Shown piece by piece: positions 8,308 to 16,720 of a DNA stretch of 20,064 nt (the first letter of the stretch is position 1; every line of letters begins with the position of its first letter). Source of the stretch: Flavobacteriales bacterium (lineage in GTDB: Bacteria; Bacteroidota; Bacteroidia; NORP154). Position numbers and translations under genes: made by a program. The stretch is from positions 1-20,064 of the forward strand of contig DTSC01000480.1 of assembly GCA_012965625.1 (NCBI GenBank), written 5' to 3'. The notes beneath the pieces were generated by a model. The model had not been told where the DNA came from, did no database searches, and saw only the letters and a program-made list of their open reading frames with translations.

Positions 8308-9375
8308 ATGAATTATATAGCAAAAAATATAATTTCTGTTTTTCTATTCTCTGTTATTACATTTCTATGCATCCAACAGGGTCTCTGTAAAAAAAGCATG
8401 ATAAACCATGGAACAAAATTGGAATTGAAGATTTATTCTGAAACTTTAGATGGTGTATTATGTCAGGTAAATAGAGAGGGTGCCATTTTGAGTAAAGGGA
8501 GCTTGAATGAACAGGGATACTATGTATTTAAAAACCTATCGGCAGATTCTAATTATCTGTTTTTAAATAAGAGTGATAATTATTTGCCTTATGATGAATT
8601 GTTGCTTGTTTTCATGAATCAGGATGGGAATGAGGAAGTGGTTCGGGCAAGGAGAACGACTAAATCCTATTTTGTATACGATAAAAATATCGATAGAATT
8701 TCAAAAAAATCTGAAAACAAAAATGAAAGTCAAGTTCATACAATGTTTTCAGATAAGCAAAAGAAAAGTTTAGCTAAGAAAATTAAGCCAAAACCATTAG
8801 CAAAACTTTTAATTGAAAATAAAAATTGGTATTTAAACCTATCCTATGGTTGTAAATTATCTCTCGATGACAGAAACAATCTGATGGAAAACAAATCAAA
8901 AGGAGAATCGCTTAAAGAAGAATTAATTATCCTCGGAGTTTCTCCAAATAAAATTACTGTGACTTATTGTCCACCCTCCAACGTATGTGCAAGTTTAAAC
9001 AATCTACGAGGAGTAAATATATTAATTACCATACCTAAAACCGAGCAAGAAGAAATTGAAAAATTTCCAGATTTTGACAACAGCAAATTAAATGCAAATG
9101 ATATATTGTTTAGAATTCAAATCTTAGGATCAAAAGAACCTATCTATTTGGCCCCAGTCAATTTTGCAGGCATTGAAAATGTTGAAGAATATATAGAGGG
9201 CCTGAATTATAAGTATCTTGCAGGCAGCACAAACGATTATGATTACGCAAGAGATGTCTTGCTCTCTGAATTTAAACGAAAAGGGTTTGAAGGTGCTTAT
9301 ATCGTAGCTTTTTGTACTGGAATGCAAATCCCTGTTAGTGCTGCTCTTTCCATCCTTAAAACTATCGAGAATTAA
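8308..9375 (+). CDS. Exported protein with degenerate OmpA-like and C-terminal SPOR-like regions
   Basis: I do not recognise a named gene. The 355 residues begin with a hydrophobic signal-like segment (about 8-26, ending near IQQGLC), so the product should reach the periplasm or outer membrane. Residues about 37-105 look like the small beta-sandwich found in Bacteroidetes OmpA-family proteins (pattern of 'GQGYYVFKNL' type, then a 'N-Q-D-G-N' turn). A Lys/Ser-rich linker follows (125-165). Residues 172-242 resemble an OmpA-like domain with a late NNLRGVNILI in place of NRRVEI, but lack the usual Asp and Arg that hold peptidoglycan. Residues 268-342 resemble a SPOR-like domain (FRIQILGSKEPI, YKYLAGSTNDYDYA, GAYIVAF). 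The role is unknown; an envelope role is inferred. Downstream of dtd after 85 nt. Confidence 0.7.
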   Translation: MNYIAKNIISVFLFSVITFLCIQQGLCKKSMINHGTKLELKIYSETLDGVLCQVNREGAILSKGSLNEQGYYVFKNLSADSNYLFLNKSDNYLPYDELLLVFMNQDGNEEVVRARRTTKSYFVYDKNIDRISKKSENKNESQVHTMFSDKQKKSLAKKIKPKPLAKLLIENKNWYLNLSYGCKLSLDDRNNLMENKSKGESLKEELIILGVSPNKITVTYCPPSNVCASLNNLRGVNILITIPKTEQEEIEKFPDFDNSKLNANDILFRIQILGSKEPIYLAPVNFAGIENVEEYIEGLNYKYLAGSTNDYDYARDVLLSEFKRKGFEGAYIVAFCTGMQIPVSAALSILKTIEN

Positions 9376-9380
9376 TTTCC

Positions 9381-9413
9381 AAAAAGGCCTTTGGACTGAG
9401 GTGCCCTCTTTTT
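9381..9413. terminator. Weak bidirectional terminator candidate between convergent genes
   Basis: AAAAAG (9381-9386) can pair with CTTTTT (9408-9413), with a small CCT/AGG helix inside (9388-9390 with 9399-9401). The stem is interrupted, but it has a T-run on both strands and lies between convergent genes (8308-9375 plus, 9471-10691 minus). The rest of the 95-nt gap shows nothing further. Confidence 0.28.
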
Positions 9414-9470
9414 AGGATTTAGATTTTTGAGGCCTATTAAAAGGTATTTAAGAGACCTAAACAGCTTGCT

Positions 9471-10691
9471 CTATGATGCGATTACGGATCGTTTTTTCAC
9501 CTTTTCAAAAACCTCCTCTACAGAAATAGCCTGCATACACAGGTTATTGGTACATGGTGAAAACCGATGATTAAAAGGATTTACACAGGGGCTGCATGCC
9601 AGCCCTTTCCATATTACCTCTACCCTGTCTAATAAAGGCCCGAACAATTCTGGGGTCTCTGGCCCAAACAAAACAATGGCAGGCATTGTTGTCATGGATG
9701 CAAAGTGCCCAGGACCACTGTCATTAGTAATTAGTAGGCTTGAAAGGGTATAAAGCACCAGCAGTTCCCTGAGGGTAGTTTCCCCAGCAACTGCTATTAC
9801 TCTATTGTCATTGAAATCCATTTTCAATTGATTACATGCCAACTGCTCAGAGGGTGCTCCTGTAAGCACCAGGCCTGACTTAGGATATGTTTCCAGGATT
9901 TTTCTTCCTAGCTCAACAAAATTTTTGCTATCCCACTTTCTTAGGGGTAACATATCACTAGCATTTGGATTTAGCAGTACCAAAGATGCAGGCTTATTAT
10001 TTCCAAACTTTTCATTAAGGAGCCTTTGCACTTTATTTAATTCCTCTTCAGATGGACTAAACACAGGTGCTTCCACAATTAGATCCACTACAGGGACCTT
10101 AAGCATGGGTTTTTGTTGCATATCGGCCTCTAATGCTTTTATAAGAAGCATATAAGCTTTGGCAGTATGTAGATACGGATTATATTGCACTCTATGTGTT
10201 AGCAGGTCACCACGATAGGGTTGTTCACTATTGAAGCGATGCAAGCCTACCCTGTTCCTAGCCCCTGACAGATAGGCAAGGATCGCCGAGGCCCGGGAAA
10301 AGAATTCCATATCAATAGTACTGTCTATTCCTTTCATTCTGGACTTTAACAAAAAGGTAATGACATCATAAATAAACAAGAAGATATTCCCTTGTCTAAT
10401 CTCAAACACATTTTCTTTTGGGATTAATCCTATGATATCCAGGATTGGCCTGTTCTCTTTAAATACACAGAAGTAAACATGCTCTCTGCCTACCAATTCT
10501 ACAGCCCTTTTTATAGAGCTATAGGCCAATACCGTTGCTCCTTGTTCAATAAGTTTGATAAAGACTATTTTCCTGTTCTGAACCGGTTTACGCTTTATAA
10601 ACCAACCGGTTAAAAGTCGAATAATTGTAAGGGCAATACAAATGGGTTGACCAAAGATCTGGTCAATGGTTTTAATGGTCTTGGGTTGCAA
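9471..10691 (-). CDS. Glycosyltransferase family 9 (LPS heptosyltransferase-like)
   Basis: GT-B fold glycosyltransferase of the ADP-heptose:LPS heptosyltransferase family (GT9), 406 residues. The C-terminal nucleotide-sugar half shows LLNPNASDMLPLRKW (239-253), the family signature TNDSGPGHFA (322-331) and LFGPETP (341-347). Four cysteines lie near the end (366, 369, 380, 385). The donor and acceptor cannot be told; LPS core or another surface glycan is likely. The only sensible start is TTG at 10691: an AAGGA sequence lies 4 nt upstream, and no in-frame ATG occurs until residue 119. It begins 10 nt after the methyltransferase stop and is the last gene of a four-gene operon. Confidence 0.85.
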   Translation of the reverse strand: MQPKTIKTIDQIFGQPICIALTIIRLLTGWFIKRKPVQNRKIVFIKLIEQGATVLAYSSIKRAVELVGREHVYFCVFKENRPILDIIGLIPKENVFEIRQGNIFLFIYDVITFLLKSRMKGIDSTIDMEFFSRASAILAYLSGARNRVGLHRFNSEQPYRGDLLTHRVQYNPYLHTAKAYMLLIKALEADMQQKPMLKVPVVDLIVEAPVFSPSEEELNKVQRLLNEKFGNNKPASLVLLNPNASDMLPLRKWDSKNFVELGRKILETYPKSGLVLTGAPSEQLACNQLKMDFNDNRVIAVAGETTLRELLVLYTLSSLLITNDSGPGHFASMTTMPAIVLFGPETPELFGPLLDRVEVIWKGLACSPCVNPFNHRFSPCTNNLCMQAISVEEVFEKVKKRSVIAS

Positions 10692-10701
10692 AATTTCCTT
10701 A

Positions 10702-11601
10702 TTACGATTTTTGCAGGATAGCCAATGTGCTGCCTGTATTTACATACCAGGCCATATTCTTAAGGCCTGATAACTTCATAAATTTCTCCAACAAGGAAGC
10801 AAAGATAATGAATTCATATCTATGGAGGCGATGGTTGATAAAGCCAAGGTCAGCATATTGACCACATGAAAATGTTTTAACTACTTTCAAGCCGTTTTCT
10901 TCTGCAATCCGTCTAATTGTTTTAGGTGAAAAATATGATATGTGTTCTCTAGGCTTAAACTGAAACCAGTATTTTCCAAAAATCTTTCTCTGTAAACTCT
11001 CAATATTGGGAGTAACAATGATGATTGATCCATTATCATCCAGGATTTTGAACAAATTCTTAAAGTCATTATTAGGATGTGGCAGATGTTCTATTACATC
11101 AAAAATGGTAATAAGTTGTAGTTTCTTATCCGTGGTATATTGTTCCAAAGGTTGATTATTTACCTCAAAACCTCTATCCCTTAAATTCTCGCACATCCCT
11201 TTATCAAGTTCAATGGCTTTCACATTCCACTTTCTTTGCACCAATACATCCAGTAATCTTCCGGTAGCACACCCTACGTCCAATGCAACTCCTGATAAAG
11301 TTTTCAAGTAGGGTTCTATGACATCCATCCACCTATTAAATGTTTTATCACGCAAATGTGCTGTAATGTCATAATTACCATATCCGAAATCGTCAAACGT
11401 GTAGCCCGGCTTTATAAAATAATCTTTTTCATAAATCTTGTAAATGGCTTTGTCTTTCAGTCTAGGATTTACGTATACCATTGTGCAATTATTGCATTTC
11501 ACAATTGAAAATCCCTTAATCTGGAACACCTTTTTAAAATCATCCTTTAAGCACATCGGACACTGGCATAACTCCATTAAACTCTCATCAATCTTCATCA
11601 T
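10702..11601 (-). CDS. Class I SAM-dependent methyltransferase with N-terminal double Cys-pair
   Basis: Rossmann-fold methyltransferase (Methyltransf_23 type), 299 residues. The N-terminus has two cysteine pairs, CPMC (14-17) and CNNC (36-39), suggesting a small zinc-binding module. SAM-binding motif I is ALDVGCATG (106-114); an acidic post-I segment AIELDK follows, and FDVIEHLPHPNND (about 172-184) is the motif often seen in this group. The substrate is unknown. Position between a glycosyltransferase and a TMTC-like protein suggests methylation of a sugar or lipid-linked glycan. Two adjacent ATGs (11601, 11598) could serve as start. Spacing is 17 nt to the gene upstream and 10 nt to the one downstream. 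Confidence 0.85.
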   Translation of the reverse strand: MMKIDESLMELCQCPMCLKDDFKKVFQIKGFSIVKCNNCTMVYVNPRLKDKAIYKIYEKDYFIKPGYTFDDFGYGNYDITAHLRDKTFNRWMDVIEPYLKTLSGVALDVGCATGRLLDVLVQRKWNVKAIELDKGMCENLRDRGFEVNNQPLEQYTTDKKLQLITIFDVIEHLPHPNNDFKNLFKILDDNGSIIIVTPNIESLQRKIFGKYWFQFKPREHISYFSPKTIRRIAEENGLKVVKTFSCGQYADLGFINHRLHRYEFIIFASLLEKFMKLSGLKNMAWYVNTGSTLAILQKS

Positions 11602-11618
11602 TTTGAATGTTCTAAATA

Positions 11619-13457
11619 TTAATTGGCCTGTTCAATGGCTCCAACACTCCGATATGCTTTAGCAAGGTTTTCCTTAGCGCTTCTGTTATTTGGATTTAAT
11701 TCTAGCGCTTTATTATAGTATGCAATTGCGTTGTCCATGTCTCCTAAATTATGATAAACTGCTCCTATATTTGCATATGAATCAACAAATGTCGGATTTA
11801 CATCAACTGCCTGCAGGAAATATTCAAGAGCTTTGTAATACTTTTTTTTATTAAACCATATTACTCCAAGGTTATTTAATGCCTGTTTATCAGCAGGGTT
11901 GATCATAATGGCATTCTCATAGGCAGTTTTTGCTTCTTCCGGTTTCCCCAGTGAATATAGGGCAACTCCCATATTGTACCATGCCGATGAGAACTCCGGA
12001 TAAATTTCAAGACTTTTTTTAAAACCTACTACGGCTCTTTGTAGCATTCTTGCTCGTTTTTTGGGATTTGATTCAACTCCAGAATTATTGTTTAGCGTAG
12101 ACGCAAGCGAGTAGTGTGTTCGTGCACTATTCGGACATGCTTCTACGTCTGCCGTAAATAGAGTTAGGTTACTCTTCCAATCTTTATTTCTATCATAGGT
12201 TTTGAAAGAATAACTTATCAATAATAGTGCAATAATCCCATAAAATGTTAACTTGTTTTTATTGGCACCTGGATTGAATTTTAACATCCTTTTTAACGCG
12301 AGAACTAATACTATACAAAAACCAAATGAAGGAATAAACAAAAATCGCTCGGCAAATGTTGCACCAATCTCTACAAATATGTTAGAAACTATAGAGATCG
12401 TAAATACAAAGAACACAATACCGAAGGCGACAATCTCCTTTTTTAGCAATGCTTTTATTGTAATTACTCCCATCGCCACGTAAACCAATAATGAAAAAAT
12501 TGGTCTAATATCAATCCAGCTCACAATGGGTATTTGGTTATACGAATAATCAAAAGAAAGGGGATGTGGATAAATAAGTAACATCACATATTTCCCCATG
12601 ATTGTTACAGCAGTTGCCAACCTATCCGAATAGGTAGTAGCCCCCACCAAAGAATTGTTGATGAGATCCATTTCCTCTTGAAAAGCAATATTGTCGAGTA
12701 ACGAAGATCGCAACAGGAAATATACTCCGGCAACAGCAAAATATGGTGCTGTAGCAATAGCGGTATTTTTTATGTCTTTATTAGAAATTATATAGACCAA
12801 TACTGGAATTACTCCAATTAGGGTAAAGCCATATTCCTTGGTTAAAAGAGATAAAAAATAAAACAGGAGACTTAAAATGAGTTGTGGTAAACGTTTGCTG
12901 TAATTGTATTTTACTAGGAAAATAAGTGTTAAGATGATAAACAAAAAACATAGGATTTCGTCACGACTTTTAATATTTGCTACAACCTCAGTATGTATGG
13001 GGTGAGCAATAAACAAAAGACTAATAATAAGGGGTATAATATGCCCTTTATTCCGGAAGATATGATGCATTAAGACAAACACAAGAATGCATGCAAGCCC
13101 ATAATAAAACAAGTTAAACAAATGTCCAACTTTGGGATCATTACCCCAAAAGTGTTTTTCGATGGCCATAATTACAAGCACTACAGGGCGATATGCTCCT
13201 TCATTTTCACCATTGAACCCATGGTAATAGCTCTTCGAAATTATTTTGGGAATACCTTTAAGCCCCTCTTGAACATATTTATTAGCGCGAGTATTAACAT
13301 CATCATCCAACACATAACCATGGCTTATAGTATTGCTATAAAGGAGAAAGGAAAAAGCGAAAATAAAAATATAGATTAACCGGAGTTGAAGTTTGCTCTC
13401 CGATGTTAGATCCACCTTCTTATCTTTGCTTTTATCATTAAATTTATCCTTTGCCAT
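11619..13457 (-). CDS. TMTC-like GT-C glycosyltransferase (O-mannosyltransferase type) with C-terminal TPR repeats
   Basis: Integral membrane protein of 612 residues with about ten hydrophobic helices (about 25 to 420) and a C-terminal TPR array (about 445-605). A Lys/Asp-rich cytosolic tail precedes the first helix. Features of the TMTC / GT105 family are DDD at 51-53 just after helix 1 (the likely catalytic acidic motif of GT-C enzymes), YRPV at 90-93, HPIHTEVV at 152-159 followed by the NIKSRDEIL segment, and LLTKEYGFTL at 204-213. Three or four TPR units are clear, for example AWYNMGVALYSLGKPEEA and SYANIGAVYHNLGDMDNA. Eukaryotic TMTCs add mannose to cadherins; a glycan-transfer role from a lipid-linked sugar is inferred here. 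It lies 23 nt after the SGNH gene in the same operon. Confidence 0.82.
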   Translation of the reverse strand: MAKDKFNDKSKDKKVDLTSESKLQLRLIYIFIFAFSFLLYSNTISHGYVLDDDVNTRANKYVQEGLKGIPKIISKSYYHGFNGENEGAYRPVVLVIMAIEKHFWGNDPKVGHLFNLFYYGLACILVFVLMHHIFRNKGHIIPLIISLLFIAHPIHTEVVANIKSRDEILCFLFIILTLIFLVKYNYSKRLPQLILSLLFYFLSLLTKEYGFTLIGVIPVLVYIISNKDIKNTAIATAPYFAVAGVYFLLRSSLLDNIAFQEEMDLINNSLVGATTYSDRLATAVTIMGKYVMLLIYPHPLSFDYSYNQIPIVSWIDIRPIFSLLVYVAMGVITIKALLKKEIVAFGIVFFVFTISIVSNIFVEIGATFAERFLFIPSFGFCIVLVLALKRMLKFNPGANKNKLTFYGIIALLLISYSFKTYDRNKDWKSNLTLFTADVEACPNSARTHYSLASTLNNNSGVESNPKKRARMLQRAVVGFKKSLEIYPEFSSAWYNMGVALYSLGKPEEAKTAYENAIMINPADKQALNNLGVIWFNKKKYYKALEYFLQAVDVNPTFVDSYANIGAVYHNLGDMDNAIAYYNKALELNPNNRSAKENLAKAYRSVGAIEQAN

Positions 13458-13480
13458 TTAATTTAAATTACAAGATAATT

Positions 13481-14656
13481 TTACAAGGAATTATTCCACC
13501 AATCAAATATCTTTTCCCCTATCATTACATATGTAGATCCTCTCATATGATCATCATAATTCCAATAAAGGTGCCTTCCCTTGTCTTCTTCAATTTGCAA
13601 TTCAGTTGTGAGGTCATAAAAAGGAATTGACAAATTGGAACAATTGGATTGTAATATCTTTCTATGCAAGTGATACCTTTCGTGGGTGAGATCAAGATTT
13701 ACAGGACAAGATAAACACTGATGTCTTTCAAATTGATAGTAATAATTAGACAATTGATGACGTGAGGGAAGATAAAATACAATCAGCCTCGAGTTAAGAC
13801 CTTTAACATATTCGTTAAGCATAGATAGCTTACTTTCTACATTAGTTTGGGTACGAAGAAACCTCTCTTCCTGCAAAACCCAATTGGTGCGAAAAAAGTT
13901 GAACTCTCCTTTTCGCATAGCACGGGCTACATCTGGTCTCACTTGTTTTATCAGTGAATCTGCAAAGAATGTCCATGGGTTGTTTTTACTTGGAACCGCA
14001 GGATAAAATCGCTTGGTATTAAAGCTCCAGCGTATGGGTAAAGGTTCCTTTCTTATCAGCATATCTATGAGCTCCAAAATTCTTGGTCGCATTAAATTGG
14101 AATACTTTGGATTCAATCTTGTTTTTGGAAAATAGGGATTGTTAAAAGGCATGTCGTTATAGCAAAGTACTAAGAAAACATAATCTGGCATAAAAACAGG
14201 AGTTACATCGACAATCAAGTGCATAAACTCATTCAGCCCAATTCCCATTATTCCAAAGTTCATCGCTTCCACCTCCAAATCCATGGCCTCTGCCTTATTC
14301 TTAAAACCATTGGAAATAACATTTTCGGCATCAGAGGTCATGCCTTCAACAAAACTATCACCAATAAAAAGTATCCGCTGCTTGTTTTTGGATTTTTCTA
14401 TTTTCCAATTATAGTCTCTGAATCCATAATAATTAAGATCGTGCACAAAATCAGCGGATGTGTCTAATGACGATTTCCAAAGCATTTTTATATTTCTCAA
14501 GTAATCGCTTTTGGAAGGATTAATTCCCGGCTGGTAATTGATCCGGTTAAAATTTTCAATTTCAGGAATAGGAAAGCATATCCTGAGGACAATCTCCTGA
14601 AAGGCAATTATACCAATAATATACAAAAGTAGATTTAGAGACTTAGGAATTCTCAT
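13481..14656 (-). CDS. Membrane-anchored SGNH/GDSL-type esterase or acyltransferase
   Basis: 391 residues with one N-terminal transmembrane segment (about 8-28), the rest probably periplasmic. SGNH landmarks: block I FIGDSFVEG with nucleophile Ser101, block II NFGIMGIGLNE (Gly), block III CYNDM (Asn), and a C-terminal DDHMRG with His370 and Asp368, so a complete Ser-His(-Asp) set can be proposed. Such proteins are esterases or O-acetyltransferases acting on carbohydrates or lipids; which applies is not visible. The cysteines at about 331 and 334 (CLSC) could form a disulfide. It appears to be the first gene of the envelope operon. Upstream, 64 nt to the atpC terminator hold no good promoter (TTTTTG-N19-TATGAGAA is poor). 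Confidence 0.75.
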   Translation of the reverse strand: MRIPKSLNLLLYIIGIIAFQEIVLRICFPIPEIENFNRINYQPGINPSKSDYLRNIKMLWKSSLDTSADFVHDLNYYGFRDYNWKIEKSKNKQRILFIGDSFVEGMTSDAENVISNGFKNKAEAMDLEVEAMNFGIMGIGLNEFMHLIVDVTPVFMPDYVFLVLCYNDMPFNNPYFPKTRLNPKYSNLMRPRILELIDMLIRKEPLPIRWSFNTKRFYPAVPSKNNPWTFFADSLIKQVRPDVARAMRKGEFNFFRTNWVLQEERFLRTQTNVESKLSMLNEYVKGLNSRLIVFYLPSRHQLSNYYYQFERHQCLSCPVNLDLTHERYHLHRKILQSNCSNLSIPFYDLTTELQIEEDKGRHLYWNYDDHMRGSTYVMIGEKIFDWWNNSL

Positions 14657-14721
14657 GCCCTAATATTTATTCTCATAGCATATTTCTTTAATTAGACAAA
14701 AATGGACGATAAATATAGGAT

Positions 14722-14753
14722 AAATAAAAAAGGAGAACAAAACCGTTCTCCTT
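14722..14753 (-). terminator. Intrinsic terminator of atpD-atpC
   Basis: AAGGAGAAC (14730-14738) and GTTCTCCTT (14745-14753) form a perfect 9-bp stem with a 6-nt loop. On the minus strand the stem is followed by a run of Ts interrupted once by A (14729-14722). It begins 33 nt beyond the atpC stop. This is the clearest terminator in the window. Confidence 0.85.
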
Positions 14754-14786
14754 CACTTAAACCATTTTATATCCTTGATGTAATTC

Positions 14787-15023
14787 CTACTCCGCCAATA
14801 CAATAATTTTATTGTTCAGCACTTCAACAACCCCACCTTTAATCTCAAAAGATTTCTTTTTATTATCACTCTCAACCAATTCAATTAAACCTTCCTGCAA
14901 CGTTGAAATCAATGGAGCATGATTCTTTAATACTCCAAAGGAACCCAACATGCCAGGAAAAACAGCTGACTCTATATCTCCAGAATACAAATCCTTCTCT
15001 GGAGTAACTATTTCAATTTTCAT
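14787..15023 (-). CDS. atpC: F1Fo ATP synthase epsilon subunit (short form)
   Basis: Epsilon subunit of the F1 rotor stalk, 78 residues. The visible part is the N-terminal beta-sandwich: KIEIVTPEKDLYSGDIESAVFPGMLGSFGVLKNHAPLISTL follows the family pattern, with the GSFGVLKNHAPL core at about 27-38. It ends at the last strand (KIIVLAE), so the C-terminal two-helix domain that inhibits ATP hydrolysis in E. coli and Bacillus is absent. Short epsilon subunits are known in Bacteroidetes and Chlorobi, so I read it as complete, not truncated. It follows atpD by 24 nt and precedes the terminator. Confidence 0.93.
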   Translation of the reverse strand: MKIEIVTPEKDLYSGDIESAVFPGMLGSFGVLKNHAPLISTLQEGLIELVESDNKKKSFEIKGGVVEVLNNKIIVLAE

Positions 15024-15047
15024 AATGTTTTTTTCTTGTAAATCCGT

Positions 15048-16571
15048 CTAATTGGTTTCTACTTCCTCCATCATCTTCTTGCCTTTTTCTATTGCTTCTT
15101 CAATCGTTCCTACAAGATTAAAGGCCGCTTCTGGATATTCATCAACTTCTCCATTAAGAATCATATTAAACCCTTTAATGGTCTCCTCTATCGGCACCAA
15201 TACACCCTTTAACCCTGTAAATGCTTCAGCAACAAAAAATGGTTGAGATAGAAATCTCTGCACCCTTCTGGCTCTGTGAACTGCAAGCTTATCTTCCTCA
15301 GACAATTCATCCATACCCAAGATCGCAATAATGTCTTGCAGCTCTTTATAGCGCTGTAATATTTCTTTTACAGCCTGAGCTGTCCTATAATGCTCCTCAC
15401 CAACTACATCAGGAGACATTATTCTTGAAGTAGAGTCTAATGGATCTACCGCAGGATAAATGCCAAGTTCGGCAATTTTTCTTGATAGTACAGTTGTTGC
15501 ATCAAGATGGGCAAATGTTGTTGCAGGAGCGGGGTCAGTAAGGTCATCTGCAGGCACATATACTGCTTGAACAGAGGTGATTGAACCCCGTTTTGTGGAT
15601 GTGATTCTTTCTTGCATGCCACCCATCTCAGTTGCCAACGTTGGCTGATACCCAACAGCTGAAGGCATTCTTCCAAGTAGTGCTGACACTTCTGAGCCAG
15701 CTTGAGTAAACCTGAAAATATTATCCATAAAAAACAAAATATCTCTTCCTCCCGTTTCCTCATCACCATCACGAAAATATTCAGCTATGGTCAAACCTGA
15801 CAATGCAACTCTCGCCCGCGCACCAGGTGGCTCATTCATCTGGCCAAAAACTAAAGTGGCCTGCGAGTCTTTTAGGGCCTTATTATCGATAGCCTTGATA
15901 TCCCATTCACCTTCCTCCATAGATTTCTGAAAGGCCTCACCATATTTGATTACTCCAGATTCAATCATCTCTCTTAAGAGGTCATTCCCCTCTCTTGTTC
16001 TTTCTCCAACACCAGCAAAAACCGACAAGCCTTCATATCCTTTTGCGATGTTATTTATCAATTCCATAATCAGGACAGTTTTTCCTACACCTGCTCCACC
16101 GAACAAACCGATCTTTCCGCCTTTTGCATAAGGTTCAATAAGGTCAATGACTTTAATCCCTGTAAAAAGAACATCTGCTTGAGTGGACAGGTCCTCATAA
16201 GCCGGTGGCTCTCTATGAATCGGATAACCATCTTTTTTATCCAATGGTCCAATTCCGTCTATAGTATCTCCAATTACATTAAACAATCTTCCTTTAACAT
16301 CGTCACCAACAGGCATCTTAATTGGAGCTCCTGTTCCTATTACTTCCAATCCTCTTTTTAAGCCATCGGTTGAATCCATTGCAATGGTTCTAACAGTATC
16401 CTCTCCAATATGTTGTTGACATTCTAAAACAATAGAAGTGCCATCTTCTTTTTGCACTTCTAAAGCATCCAAAATGTTTGGCAATTCAGATTTAACATCA
16501 GAGTCTGACTGAAAAGCCACATCAATTACTGGGCCGATTACTTGGGTTATTTTTCCAGAGTTTTTTGCCAT
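15048..16571 (-). CDS. atpD: F1Fo ATP synthase beta subunit
   Basis: Catalytic beta subunit of the F1 head: makes ATP from ADP and phosphate driven by rotor rotation. 507 residues, about 40 longer than E. coli because of extra loops. Motifs: Walker A GGAGVGKT (158-165), GERTREGNDL (about 186-195), the PPGARARVALSGLTIAE segment, and the C-terminal DELSEEDK loop (DELSEED motif). The ATG at 16571 is followed by the expected KITQVIGPVIDV strand. It precedes atpC by 24 nt; the other ATP synthase genes are not nearby, a common arrangement in Bacteroidetes. Confidence 0.98.
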   Translation of the reverse strand: MAKNSGKITQVIGPVIDVAFQSDSDVKSELPNILDALEVQKEDGTSIVLECQQHIGEDTVRTIAMDSTDGLKRGLEVIGTGAPIKMPVGDDVKGRLFNVIGDTIDGIGPLDKKDGYPIHREPPAYEDLSTQADVLFTGIKVIDLIEPYAKGGKIGLFGGAGVGKTVLIMELINNIAKGYEGLSVFAGVGERTREGNDLLREMIESGVIKYGEAFQKSMEEGEWDIKAIDNKALKDSQATLVFGQMNEPPGARARVALSGLTIAEYFRDGDEETGGRDILFFMDNIFRFTQAGSEVSALLGRMPSAVGYQPTLATEMGGMQERITSTKRGSITSVQAVYVPADDLTDPAPATTFAHLDATTVLSRKIAELGIYPAVDPLDSTSRIMSPDVVGEEHYRTAQAVKEILQRYKELQDIIAILGMDELSEEDKLAVHRARRVQRFLSQPFFVAEAFTGLKGVLVPIEETIKGFNMILNGEVDEYPEAAFNLVGTIEEAIEKGKKMMEEVETN

Positions 16572-16624
16572 GATTTACAAATAATTCGTTCTGCTATTTT
16601 ATTTAGTTCCTATTTAATGGACTG

Positions 16625-16656
16625 CAAAATTAGTATAATTAATTCAGATGCATCAA
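16625..16656 (-). promoter_or_regulatory. Predicted promoter of atpD-atpC
   Basis: The minus strand has TTG (16656-16654), 21 nt, then TAATTTTG (16632-16625), matching the Bacteroidetes TTG-N17-23-TAnnTTTG form. A start near 16618 gives a leader of about 47 nt. Pattern only. Confidence 0.5.
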
Positions 16657-16679
16657 GTCTTTTTATAAAATAATTTTCT

Positions 16680-16687
16680 TAGTTTTG
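16680..16687 (+). promoter_or_regulatory. Candidate -7 box of the ribF promoter
   Basis: TAGTTTTG matches TAnnTTTG and lies 33 nt before the ribF start. No clear TTG is present 17-23 nt upstream, so support is limited. With the atpD promoter it makes the 149-nt region 16572-16720 a divergent promoter region. Confidence 0.3.
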
Positions 16688-16720
16688 AATTAAATATATT
16701 GATGCGAATATTCTGATTAA

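Noticed and set aside
14787..15023. Treating the 78-residue epsilon subunit as truncated.
   Set aside because: It ends cleanly at the end of the beta-sandwich, and short epsilon subunits are normal in Bacteroidetes.
15446..15772. A 108-codon open frame on the minus strand in another frame of atpD.
   Set aside because: Overlaps the conserved beta subunit on the same strand in a different frame and has no recognisable content.
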